The notes under the pieces are model-generated. The model searched no databases. It was not told the DNA's origin and worked only from the letters and a program-made list of their open reading frames with translations. Both the position numbers and the translations under genes were made by a program. DNA of 64,000 bases from Streptomyces sp. NRRL S-350. Its GTDB lineage: Bacteria; Actinomycetota; Actinomycetes; Streptomycetales; Streptomycetaceae. Positions within the stretch are counted from its first letter, which is position 1; each line of letters opens with the position of its first letter. Shown in pieces: positions 48,027-55,710 of the stretch. The DNA is taken from positions 1-64,000 of the forward strand of contig NZ_JOHO01000033.1 of the NCBI RefSeq assembly GCF_000719705.1, written 5' to 3'.

Positions 48027-49031
48027 ATGCGCAGCCGTCACGTGTTCCACGCCGTCGACTCGCACACCGAGGGCATGCCGACCCGGGTGATCACCGGCGG
48101 CTTCGGCGTCATCCCCGGCGCCACCATGGCCGAGCGCCGGGTGCACTTCCAGCAGCACCTGGACCACTTCCGCACCCTGCTGATGTACGAGCCGCGCGGC
48201 CACGCGGCGATGAGCGGCGCCGTCCTGCAGCCGCCCACCCGGCCGGACGCCGACTTCGGGGTCCTCTACATCGAGGTCTCCGGGCTGCTGCCGATGTGCG
48301 GGCACGGCACCATCGGGGTCGCCACCGTGCTGGTCGAGACCGGGATGGTCCCGGTGGTCGAGCCGGTCACCACCGTACGGCTGGACACCCCGGCCGGCCT
48401 GGTCGTCGCCGAGGTGCGGGTCGAGGACGGCGCCGCCAAGGCGGTGACCATCCGCAACGTGCCGTCCTACGCCGTCGCCCTGGACCGCAAGGTCGAGGTG
48501 CCCGGCCACGGCCCGGTGGGCTACGACCTCGCCTACGGCGGCAACTTCTACGCCATCCTGCCGCTCGCCGAGTTCGGGCTGCCCTTCGAACGCGAACGCA
48601 AGCAGGAGATCCTGGACGCGGGCCTCGCGCTGATGGACGCGATCAACGCCAGCCCCGACCGGCCGGTGCACCCGCAGGACCCGTCCATCCACGGCTGCCA
48701 CCACGTGCAGCTGCTCGCGCCCGGCTCCACCGCCGAACACTCCCGGCACGCCATGGCCATCCACCCCGGCTGGTTCGACCGCTCACCCTGCGGTACCGGC
48801 ACCTCGGCGCGGATGGCCCAGCTGCACGCGCGCGGCGAACTGCCGCTCGGGCGGGACTTCCGCAACGACTCCTTCATCGGGACGACCTTCACCGGCCGCC
48901 TGGTCGAGGAGACCGAGGTGGCCGGACGGCCCGCGGTGGTACCCACCGTCACCGGGCGGGCCTGGATCACCGGCACCGCCCAGTACTTCCTCGACCCGGC
49001 CGACCCGTTCCCGGCGGGGTTCCTGCTGTAG
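48027..49031 (+). CDS. 4-hydroxyproline 2-epimerase, proline racemase family
   Basis: A 334-residue cofactor-free racemase. Two active-site Cys act as the opposing bases: Cys91 in LPMCGHGTIG and Cys255 in RSPCGTGTSA. Both are kept, which argues for racemase/epimerase and against the dehydratase branch. Other marks are HAVDSHTEGMPTRV and YGGNFYAILPL. In this setting it should turn trans-4-hydroxy-L-proline into cis-4-hydroxy-D-proline, the substrate of the dehydrogenase encoded upstream. ATG 48027. Confidence 0.88.
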   Translation: MRSRHVFHAVDSHTEGMPTRVITGGFGVIPGATMAERRVHFQQHLDHFRTLLMYEPRGHAAMSGAVLQPPTRPDADFGVLYIEVSGLLPMCGHGTIGVATVLVETGMVPVVEPVTTVRLDTPAGLVVAEVRVEDGAAKAVTIRNVPSYAVALDRKVEVPGHGPVGYDLAYGGNFYAILPLAEFGLPFERERKQEILDAGLALMDAINASPDRPVHPQDPSIHGCHHVQLLAPGSTAEHSRHAMAIHPGWFDRSPCGTGTSARMAQLHARGELPLGRDFRNDSFIGTTFTGRLVEETEVAGRPAVVPTVTGRAWITGTAQYFLDPADPFPAGFLL

Positions 49032-49034
49032 ACA

Positions 49035-49166
49035 GGGACCGCTCCGAAAAGCAGGAACTGCTCCGGATGACCGGAACCGCTCCGGACAGCCGGGACCACT
49101 CCGGACAACCGGGAGCGTGCCGACAGCGGGGACCGCTCCGGATCGCCGGGACCGCTCCGAACCTCC
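49035..49166. repeat. seven-copy 19-bp tandem repeat
   Basis: Seven units of about GGGACCGCTCCGGANNNCC, all 19 bases except one of 18, fill nearly the whole gap between the epimerase stop and the aldehyde dehydrogenase ribosome site. 19 is not a multiple of 3 and no ORF is supported, so this is a non-coding minisatellite-like array. The copies differ at one to four positions. Confidence 0.85.
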
Positions 49167-49184
49167 CCTGAAGGGCTGCCAGCT

Positions 49185-50543
49185 GTGACCATCACCTCGT
49201 ACAACCCCGCCGATCCGGACGACCTCGTGATCGCCGTCGAGGAACCCGGCGCCGAGGCCGTGCGGGCCGCCGTCGGGCGGGCCCGGGCCGCGCAGCCCGG
49301 CTGGCTCGCGGCGGGGGCCGGCGTCCGCTCCGCGGCGCTCGGCCGGATCGCGGACGCGGTCGACGCCAACGCGCGGGAACTGGCCGCGCTGATCGTGCGC
49401 GAGGTCGGCAAGCCGCTCGCCGAGGCGCAGGGCGAGGTCGCCAGGACGGCGGCGATCTGGCGCTACTACGCGCAGGCGCCGTACGCCCCCGCCGGGACGG
49501 TGCACGACACCGCCGCCGGGCCCGGGCTGCTGCTCACCCGGCGCCGCCCGTACGGGGTGGCCGGGCTGATCGCACCCTGGAACTTCCCGCTGGCGATCCC
49601 CAGTTGGAAGGCCGCGCCGGCGCTGGCGGTCGGCAACACCGCGGTGCTCAAGCCGGCGCCCGAGGCCACGGCGTGCGCGTTGCGGCTGGCCGAACTCGCC
49701 GGGCTGCCCGCCGACGTGCTCACCGTGCTGCCGGGCGGCGCGGAGGAGGGCGCGGCGCTGGTGGACACCGCGGACGTGGTCTCCTTCACCGGCTCGACCG
49801 GCGTCGGGCGGGCCGTGGTGCGCGCCGCGACCGAGCGCGGGATCCCCGTGCAGGCCGAACTCGGCGGTCTGAACGCCGCGTTGGTGCTCCCGGACGCCGA
49901 CATCGCGACGGCTGCCGCGCACATCGCCGCCGCCATCGCCGGGTACGCCGGGCAGAAGTGCACCGCCACCAGCCGGGTGATCGCGGTCGGCGCCGCGTAC
50001 GAGCCGCTGCGCGAGGCCCTGGTCAAGGCGCTCGCCGCGGTGGACGACACGGTGTGCGGGCCGGTGGTGGGCTCCGGCGCCCGGGACCGGCTGACCGACG
50101 CCGTCGGCTCGGCCGTCGAAGCCGGGGCGAACGTGCTCACCGGCGGCGGGGTGCCCGAGCGGGCCGGCTGGTACGTCGAACCGACCCTGCTCGCCGACGT
50201 ACCGGCCGAACACCCGCTGGCCCGCGAGGAGTTCTTCGGCCCGATCGCCGTCCTGCACGCCGCGGCCGACCTCGACGAGGCCATCACGCTCGCCAACGAC
50301 ACCCCGCACAGCCTCTCCACCTCCGTGCACACCCGCAGCCTGGACGTGGCGCTGGCGGCCGCCGACCGGCTGGACGCGGGCATGATCCGGGTCAACGCCC
50401 CGTCCAGCGGTGTCGACTTCCACCTGCCCTTCGGCGGGACCAAGGGCGCGAGCCACGGCGACCGCGAACAGGGCCAGGCGGCACTGGACTTCTACACCGT
50501 CAGCCGGACCGTCAGCGTGCTGCCGGGCGGGGGCGCACTCTGA
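49185..50543 (+). CDS. aldehyde dehydrogenase, likely 2-oxoglutarate semialdehyde dehydrogenase
   Basis: A 452-residue NAD(P)-dependent enzyme. The catalytic Cys259 is in AGQKCTATSRV, the general-base Glu in QAELGGLNAAL, and the nucleotide site in FTGSTGVGRAV; IAPWNFPLAIPSWK is also typical. In the hydroxyproline pathway the last reaction oxidises 2-oxoglutarate semialdehyde to 2-oxoglutarate; that role is inferred. It is somewhat shorter than the usual 480 residues at the N-terminus. GTG 49185. Its stop overlaps the next ATG (TGATG). Confidence 0.85.
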   Translation: MTITSYNPADPDDLVIAVEEPGAEAVRAAVGRARAAQPGWLAAGAGVRSAALGRIADAVDANARELAALIVREVGKPLAEAQGEVARTAAIWRYYAQAPYAPAGTVHDTAAGPGLLLTRRRPYGVAGLIAPWNFPLAIPSWKAAPALAVGNTAVLKPAPEATACALRLAELAGLPADVLTVLPGGAEEGAALVDTADVVSFTGSTGVGRAVVRAATERGIPVQAELGGLNAALVLPDADIATAAAHIAAAIAGYAGQKCTATSRVIAVGAAYEPLREALVKALAAVDDTVCGPVVGSGARDRLTDAVGSAVEAGANVLTGGGVPERAGWYVEPTLLADVPAEHPLAREEFFGPIAVLHAAADLDEAITLANDTPHSLSTSVHTRSLDVALAAADRLDAGMIRVNAPSSGVDFHLPFGGTKGASHGDREQGQAALDFYTVSRTVSVLPGGGAL

Positions 50544-51571
50544 TGTTCGTGCAGACGGTGGACTACCACACGGCCGGCGAGCCCTTCCGGATCGTGCTCG
50601 ACGGCGCACCCGCGATCCCCGGCGACACCGTCGCCGAGCGGCGCGCCATCGCCCTCGGAGCGGGCGGCGGCGCGACCGCGCCCCGGCCGAGCGCGCTGGA
50701 CGACGTCCGCCGGCTGCTCACCCGGGAACCGCGCGGGCACGCCGGGATGTACGGCGGGTTCCTGGTGCCGCCGGACGACGACGAGGCGCACCTCGGCGTG
50801 CTGTTCTGGCACAAGGACGGCTACTCGACGGCCTGCGGTCACGGCACCATCGCGCTCGGTGCCTGGGCCGTGGACTCGGGCCTGGTGGCGGCCCCCGCCG
50901 ACGGCGTGGCGCGGGTGCGGATCGACGTGCCCTCCGGCCGGGTCACCGCACTCGTGCACCGGGCCGGCGGCCGGACCACCGGGGTGACCTTCCGCAACGT
51001 GCCCAGCCGGGTGAGCGCACTGAAGCTCCCCGTCGAGACCTCGCGCGGGACGGTGGAGGTCGCGGTGGCGCACTCCGGCGCCTGCTACGCCTCGGTGCCG
51101 GCGGCGGCCGTCGGGCTCGCGGTCGAACCGGCACGGTTGCCCGAACTCGTCGCTGCCGGGCGGGAGATCAGGGCGGCGCTGGCCGACGCCGAGGCCGTCG
51201 CGCACCCGACGGACGCCCGGCTGTCCGGCGTCTACGGGGTGATCCTCTACGACGAACTCCCCGCTGAGGACGGCGCGTTGAGCCAGCGGAACGTCACCGT
51301 CTTCGCGGACGGGCAGATCGACCGCTCGCCCTGCGGCTCCGGCACCTCCGCCCGGCTCGCGGTGCTCGCCGCCGAAGGCCGGCTGGCGGCGGGGGAGCGA
51401 CTGCGGCACGAGTCGGTCATCGGCACGGTGTTCACCGGCCGGGTGCTCCCGGGCGGCGACCCGCTGGGGGATGGCGTCGTCACCGAAGTGACCGGCACGG
51501 CCCACCGCACCGGCGAGCACGGATTCGTCCTGGAGGCCGCCGACGAGCTGGGAACGGGGTTCCTGCTGTGA
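50543..51571 (+). CDS. second proline racemase family enzyme
   Basis: 342 residues, a paralog of the epimerase encoded at 48027. It retains both catalytic Cys (Cys98 in STACGHGTIALG, Cys264 in RSPCGSGTSARL). trans-3-hydroxyproline dehydratases of this family usually carry Thr in place of one Cys, so this looks like an epimerase or racemase (3-hydroxyproline, proline or another imino acid) and not a dehydratase. The adjoining imine reductase gene, however, is the usual partner of the dehydratase route. The substrate is therefore open. Translation is coupled on both sides. Confidence 0.8.
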   Translation: MFVQTVDYHTAGEPFRIVLDGAPAIPGDTVAERRAIALGAGGGATAPRPSALDDVRRLLTREPRGHAGMYGGFLVPPDDDEAHLGVLFWHKDGYSTACGHGTIALGAWAVDSGLVAAPADGVARVRIDVPSGRVTALVHRAGGRTTGVTFRNVPSRVSALKLPVETSRGTVEVAVAHSGACYASVPAAAVGLAVEPARLPELVAAGREIRAALADAEAVAHPTDARLSGVYGVILYDELPAEDGALSQRNVTVFADGQIDRSPCGSGTSARLAVLAAEGRLAAGERLRHESVIGTVFTGRVLPGGDPLGDGVVTEVTGTAHRTGEHGFVLEAADELGTGFLL

Positions 51572-52599
51572 GCCGGATCGGTCCGCCGGGCGAGGAGATC
51601 CCGGACCCGGCCGGTTCGCCCCGTGCGGCGGCCCCAGGCCCGGCCGGTTCGCCCCGTGCGGCGGCCCCAGGCCCGGCCGTCGAGCCGGACACGGCTGTCG
51701 TGCCGCTCCGGTACGCCGTGCCGGGCACCGGCGGAGTCGGTCCCGCCGAGGCGGTGCGGGCCATCGAGCGGGTGCTGCTGGACGGGTTCGACCCGGAGGC
51801 GGCGCCCGCCCGGTCGGTCGTACCGGTGCCCGCCGGCGAACTGCTGCTGATGCCCGCCGCCGCAGGGCGGTACGCGGGCGTGAAGATCGCCGGGGTCGCG
51901 CCCGCCAACCCCGAACGCGGACTGCCCCGGATCACCGGCGGCTACCTGCTGCTCGACGGGCCCACCCTGCAGCCCCTCGCGCTGCTGGACGGCGCCGCGC
52001 TCACCGCCCTGCGCACCCCCGCCGTCACCGCGGTGGCGCTGCGGCGACTGGCCGTGCCGGAGGCGGAGCATCTGGTGCTGTTCGGCTCCGGGCCGCAGGC
52101 GTACGGGCACCTGGACGTACTGCCGGCCGTCCGGCCGCTCACCCGGCTCACGGTCGTGGCGCGCGACGCCGAGCGGGCCGCGGCACTGGTCGCGTACGGG
52201 CGGAAGCTCGGCCTGGCGGCCGCCGTCGGCGGGCCGGAGGCGGTCGCGGAGGCGGACCTGGTGGTCTGCTGCACCACCGCCCGCACCCCGCTGTTCGACG
52301 GTGCGCTGGTGCCCGCGCACGCGGCGGTCGCGGCGGTCGGCTCGCACGAGCCGGACGCGCGGGAGGTGGACGAGGTGCTGGTCAGGCGCGCCGAACTGTA
52401 CGTCGAGGCGCGGTCGGTGGCGGCCCGGGAGGCCGGGGACCTGCTGGTGGCGGGTGTCGCCGGGCGGCAGGTGTGGAACCTGGCGGAGCTGGTGCGCGGC
52501 GACGCACTGGTGCCGGCCGGGCGGCCGCGGTTCTTCAAGAGCGTCGGGATGGCCTGGGAGGACCTGGCCGTCGCGGCGGAGGTCCACCGGAGCCGGTGA
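51568..52599 (+). CDS. ornithine cyclodeaminase family, probable pyrroline-2-carboxylate reductase
   Basis: 343 residues. The family core starts near residue 45: PAARSVVPVPAGELLLMPA-type substrate loop, GVKIAGVAPANPERGLPRI, the nucleotide-binding LVLFGSGPQAYGHLDVL and VVCCTTARTPLFDG. In hydroxyproline and proline clusters this family reduces 1-pyrroline-2-carboxylate to L-proline using NAD(P)H. The N-terminal extension holds a perfect 33-bp in-frame duplication (GSPRAAAPGPA twice) absent from the family core. GTG 51568 overlaps the preceding TGA. Confidence 0.8.
   Translation: MSRIGPPGEEIPDPAGSPRAAAPGPAGSPRAAAPGPAVEPDTAVVPLRYAVPGTGGVGPAEAVRAIERVLLDGFDPEAAPARSVVPVPAGELLLMPAAAGRYAGVKIAGVAPANPERGLPRITGGYLLLDGPTLQPLALLDGAALTALRTPAVTAVALRRLAVPEAEHLVLFGSGPQAYGHLDVLPAVRPLTRLTVVARDAERAAALVAYGRKLGLAAAVGGPEAVAEADLVVCCTTARTPLFDGALVPAHAAVAAVGSHEPDAREVDEVLVRRAELYVEARSVAAREAGDLLVAGVAGRQVWNLAELVRGDALVPAGRPRFFKSVGMAWEDLAVAAEVHRSR
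51606..51671 (+). repeat. perfect 33-bp tandem duplication inside the reductase gene
   Basis: Positions 51606-51638 and 51639-51671 are identical; a partial third copy follows. The length keeps the frame and adds 11 residues of Ala/Pro-rich linker. Confidence 0.85.
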
Positions 52600-52704
52600 C
52601 GTCCGGCCGCGGTGAGGACCGCCGGGGGGCGGTTGCCGCCGCGGCGGACGTCGGCCGCCGGGGAGCCGGGCCGGCCTTGCCCGGGGTGGCAGGCAGATCG
52701 TGTG

Positions 52705-52730
52705 CCGTCGGCCGTTGTCACGGCCGACGG
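52705..52730 (+). terminator. terminator of the epimerase-reductase operon
   Basis: An 11-bp perfect stem CCGTCGGCCGT/ACGGCCGACGG with a TGTC loop. Confidence 0.65.
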
Positions 52731-52743
52731 CCGCTGCCACGAT

Positions 52744-52792
52744 GGCATTCGGCATTCGGCATTCGGCAACGGGCGTTCGGCAACGGGCGTTC
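52744..52792. repeat. short tandem repeats
   Basis: GGCATTC three times in a row (52744-52764), then GGCAACGGGCGTTC twice (52765-52792). Confidence 0.8.
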
Positions 52793-52871
52793 GGCGGGTC
52801 GTTCGGATCGAAGGGCTGAGCGGAGCATGTGGTCGTACGGCCTGCGTGGTCCGGGTGGTCCGCGTGGACTG

Positions 52872-52901
52872 TTGCACACTCAACGTAACGTGACATTGTA
52901 C
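52872..52901 (+). promoter_or_regulatory. promoter and autoregulatory operator of gntR
   Basis: TTGCAC (52872-52877), a 16-base spacer and CATTGT (52894-52899). GTGACATTGTAC (52890-52901), a full match to GT-N3-AT-N3-AC, covers the -10. Confidence 0.55.
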
Positions 52902-52933
52902 GCTGGTGTTCTGCACCCATCCGGAGGAACACC

Positions 52934-53644
52934 ATGGCCGACCTCAAACCCCGCACCCTGATCTCCGTCCAGGAGCGGCTTCGCGACCAGGTCGCCCACG
53001 CACTCCGGGCGGCCCTGATCTCCGGCGAACTGCGCCCCGGCGTCGTGTACTCGGCGCCCGCCCTCGCCGCCGACTTCGGGGTCTCCGCCACGCCCGTCCG
53101 CGAGGCCATGCTGGACCTCACCCGCGAGGGCCTGGTCGAGGCCGTCCGCAACAAGGGCTTCCGGGTCACCGAGCTGACCGAGCGCGACCTGGACGACTAC
53201 ACCGAGATCCGCGCCCTGATCGAGGTCCCGACCGTCGGCCGGGTGGCCCGCACCGCCGCCAAGGAGCAGCTGGAGCGGCTGCGCCCGCAGGCGGAGGCCA
53301 TCGTCGCCGCCGCGCGCAAGCACGACCTGATCGGCTACCTGGAGGCGGACCGGCAGTTCCACCTCGACCTGCTCGGCCTGGCCGGCAACGCGCGGCTGGT
53401 CGACGTCGTCGGCGACCTGCGCAAGCGCTCGCGGCTGTACGGCCTCACCCGGCTCGACGAGCGCGGCGAACTGGTGTCCTCGGCGGAGGAGCACCTGGAG
53501 CTGCTGGACCTGATGATCGCGGGTGACGCGGAGGCGGCGGAGGCCTGCATGACGCGCCACCTGAGCCATGTCCGTTCGCTGTGGGCCGGGCAGGAGGAGG
53601 CGGCGGAGCCGGAGCGGCCGGCGCTTCGGCTGCGGGCCCGGTAG
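52934..53644 (+). CDS. GntR family (FCD-type) transcriptional regulator
   Basis: A 236-residue repressor. A winged helix-turn-helix occupies residues 15-80 (ALISGELRPGVVYSAPALAADFGVSATPVREAM-type region). The C-terminal FCD ligand domain (about 85-215) carries the metal-site residues Asp/His in EADRQFHLDL and His in EEHLELLDL and TRHLSHV. It sits at the end of the hydroxyproline genes and is the obvious candidate to sense hydroxyproline or a pathway intermediate. ATG 52934 follows GGAGGA. A predicted operator overlaps its own promoter. Confidence 0.9.
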   Translation: MADLKPRTLISVQERLRDQVAHALRAALISGELRPGVVYSAPALAADFGVSATPVREAMLDLTREGLVEAVRNKGFRVTELTERDLDDYTEIRALIEVPTVGRVARTAAKEQLERLRPQAEAIVAAARKHDLIGYLEADRQFHLDLLGLAGNARLVDVVGDLRKRSRLYGLTRLDERGELVSSAEEHLELLDLMIAGDAEAAEACMTRHLSHVRSLWAGQEEAAEPERPALRLRAR

Positions 53645-53785
53645 CGCCGGTAGTGGTCGAACCACCCGTCGAGGCCATCGTCGTACAGCCCGAGCGTCGG
53701 AGGACGCCCGGGCTCCACGGTGCTGCCGGCGCCGATCGGGGCGTGGGTGGCCCTCTCGGTGGACGACGCGCCGGCTGCCGAGAAG
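53640..53785 (-). pseudogene. possible gene remnant on minus strand
   Basis: Between the gntR stop and the ABC ATPase stop, one minus-strand frame reads like real protein (TLGLYDDGLDGWFDHYRRYR) with about 90% GC at third positions, yet it has no start codon, and downstream runs on into antisense of gntR. I cannot name the family. I take it as the tail or middle of a broken gene. Confidence 0.3.
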
Positions 53786-53789
53786 TAGC

Positions 53790-54470
53790 TCAGACCCCGG
53801 CCGGCAGGGTCAGCCGGCCGTCGTGGACTTCGGCGATCCGGTCGACGGCCGTCAGGTGGGTGCGGTCGTGGGTGACCAGGACGGTCGCCGTCGCCCGGCG
53901 GTGGGTGAGTTCGGTGATCAGGTCCAGGACGGCGGCGCCGCGTTCGTGGTCGAGGGCGCTGGTGGGCTCGTCGACCAGGAGGACGGTCGGGTCGTTCATC
54001 AGGGCGCGGGCGATGTTGACGCGCTGGCGCTGGCCGCCGGAGAGCTGGTGCGGGCGGCGGGCCGCCTGGGCGCGGAGGCCGACGGCGTCCAGCAGGTCCA
54101 GGGCGCGCGGGAGGGCTTCGCGGGGGGAGCGGCCGTCGAGGTGGGCCATCACCTGGAGCTGTTCGGCGGCGGTGAGCGAGGGCAGCAGGTTGGCCTGCTG
54201 GAAGACGATGCCGATCCTGGTGCGGCGCAGCGCGGTGAGGTCCGCCCGGCTGAGGCCGGTGGTGTCGGTGCCGTCGACGACGACCCGTCCGGAATCCGGG
54301 GCGATCAGGGTGGCGGCCACCGCCAGCAGGCTGGACTTGCCGGAGCCGGAGGGGCCGACGACGGCCGTGATGGAGCCCTTGGGGACGGTCAGTGAGACGT
54401 CGTCCAGGGCGGTGAGCCGGCCGTCGCCGTCGGGGTAGGTGAGGGTGATGCGGTCGAGGTGGAGACTCAT
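53790..54470 (-). CDS. ABC exporter ATPase, MacB/LolD type
   Basis: A 226-residue nucleotide-binding subunit. Walker A GPSGSGKSS, Q-loop VFQQANLLPS, signature LSGGQRQRV, Walker B VLLVDEPTSALD and switch His in VTHDR are all intact. The LolD/MacB class works with FtsX-like permeases to move lipoproteins, peptides or antibiotics from the membrane. It overlaps the permease gene by 4 bases (ATGA). Confidence 0.92.
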   Translation of the reverse strand: MSLHLDRITLTYPDGDGRLTALDDVSLTVPKGSITAVVGPSGSGKSSLLAVAATLIAPDSGRVVVDGTDTTGLSRADLTALRRTRIGIVFQQANLLPSLTAAEQLQVMAHLDGRSPREALPRALDLLDAVGLRAQAARRPHQLSGGQRQRVNIARALMNDPTVLLVDEPTSALDHERGAAVLDLITELTHRRATATVLVTHDRTHLTAVDRIAEVHDGRLTLPAGV

Positions 54471-55543
54471 CGGGCGCTCCCCAGGGCGGTCAGCGGGTCG
54501 ACGGAGGTGATCCGGCGGATGGACAGGGCCGCGCCGACGGCGCCGAGGGCGATCATGACGGCGGCGGGCAGCAGGACGGTCGGGGCGTCGAGGACGAACG
54601 GGACGGCGGAGCCCAGCAGCGAGCCGGCCCCCACCGCGATCGCGGTGCCGACGGCCGTGCCGAGCGCCAGCAGCAGGACGGCCTGGCCGAGCGCGTCGCG
54701 CAGCAGGTAGCGGGTGGAGGCGCCGAGGGCCTTGAGGACGGCGATGTCGCCGCCGCGCTGGATCGTCCAGACGGTGAAGAACGCGCCGATCACCAGCGCC
54801 GAGATGGCGAACAGGAAGCCGCGCATCAGCTGGAGGGAGCCGTTCTCCGAGGTGTACGAGCCGATCGCGGCAAGGGCGTCGTCACGGCTGCGGGTCACCG
54901 TGCCCTGGTGGGCGTCGGCGGCGGCGAGGTCGGCGCCCTTCGTGGTGGTGACGGCGATGACGGTGGCGTGGCCCGCGCCGCCGGGGGCGAACCGCTGCCA
55001 GTCGGTGAGGCTGGTCCAGATGACGGGGGTGTGGCTGTACGCGGCGTCGCCGTCGACGGCCGCGACGCGCAGCGGGTGCCCGGCCACGGTGAAGTCGGCG
55101 CCGGTGGTGAGACCGCCCAGGTTCTCGGCGGCCGTCCTCGACAGCACCGCCTGGCCGGAGGCGATCCGGGCGCCCTGCGGGGCCAGCGCGGAGCCGTCCG
55201 GTACGCCGAACGCGGAGAGCGCGGTGGTGCGCTTCCCGGCGGCGGCCTTGGTGGTGGTGATGCCGAGTGGTTGGGCGGAGGCGACCCCCGGCTCGCGGGA
55301 CCAGGCCTGCCACTGCTCGGGGGTGACCTGGGAGTCGGTGAAGGAGAGCTGCTGTCCGTCGGCCGGCTTGCCGAACACCAGGTGGTCCGCGGGCAGTCCG
55401 GTGATCGCGGACGTGTTCTGTCGGCCGAGGCCGGCGGTCAGACCGGACAGCAGTCCGACCAGGACGGTGATCAGGACGATGACGGCTCCCATCAGGGCGA
55501 ACCGCCCCTTGGCGAACCTCAGGTCCCTCCAGGCGACGAACAC
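54467..55543 (-). CDS. ABC exporter permease, FtsX-like
   Basis: 358 residues with four membrane helices: one after the N-terminal FVAWRDLRFAKGRFALMG, then a large extracellular domain (about residues 50-235), and three C-terminal helices with the FtsX-type motif DIAVLKALGAS. It ends RRITSVDPLTALGSAR, the usual MacB-like tail. GTG 55543 follows GAGGGAAGG. With the ATPase it makes a small export system, divergent from a two-component system that probably controls it. Confidence 0.9.
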   Translation of the reverse strand: MFVAWRDLRFAKGRFALMGAVIVLITVLVGLLSGLTAGLGRQNTSAITGLPADHLVFGKPADGQQLSFTDSQVTPEQWQAWSREPGVASAQPLGITTTKAAAGKRTTALSAFGVPDGSALAPQGARIASGQAVLSRTAAENLGGLTTGADFTVAGHPLRVAAVDGDAAYSHTPVIWTSLTDWQRFAPGGAGHATVIAVTTTKGADLAAADAHQGTVTRSRDDALAAIGSYTSENGSLQLMRGFLFAISALVIGAFFTVWTIQRGGDIAVLKALGASTRYLLRDALGQAVLLLALGTAVGTAIAVGAGSLLGSAVPFVLDAPTVLLPAAVMIALGAVGAALSIRRITSVDPLTALGSAR

Positions 55544-55698
55544 GGTGGCCTTCCCTCTTGCGCAGGTGCTTTCCGACGTTTCCCACCGTCCCGGACCGGC
55601 GGGGCCGCAGGCATCGCGCCGGGGATTGCATCCTGGGCATCAAAGGGCAGAGGCGGAGTTCAACCTTTTGATTGATGCCGGGCGCCGGGAGCGGAACT

Positions 55699-55704
55699 TA
55701 GGCT
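55699..55704 (+). promoter_or_regulatory. -10 element close to the kinase start
   Basis: TAGGCT lies 6 bases before ATG 55711; the spacer GGAGGG could also act as a ribosome site for a longer message. Confidence 0.4.
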
Positions 55705-55710
55705 GGAGGG

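Larger units (their letters stand above)
52600..52933. other. intergenic region between reductase and GntR genes
   Basis: 334 bp. It holds the terminator hairpin 52705-52730, a tandem-repeat array 52744-52792 and the GntR promoter/operator at 52872-52901. No gene is supported. Confidence 0.6.

Noticed and set aside
49035..49166. CRISPR array
   Set aside because: The units are contiguous 19-mers with no unique spacers, and there are no cas genes in the window.
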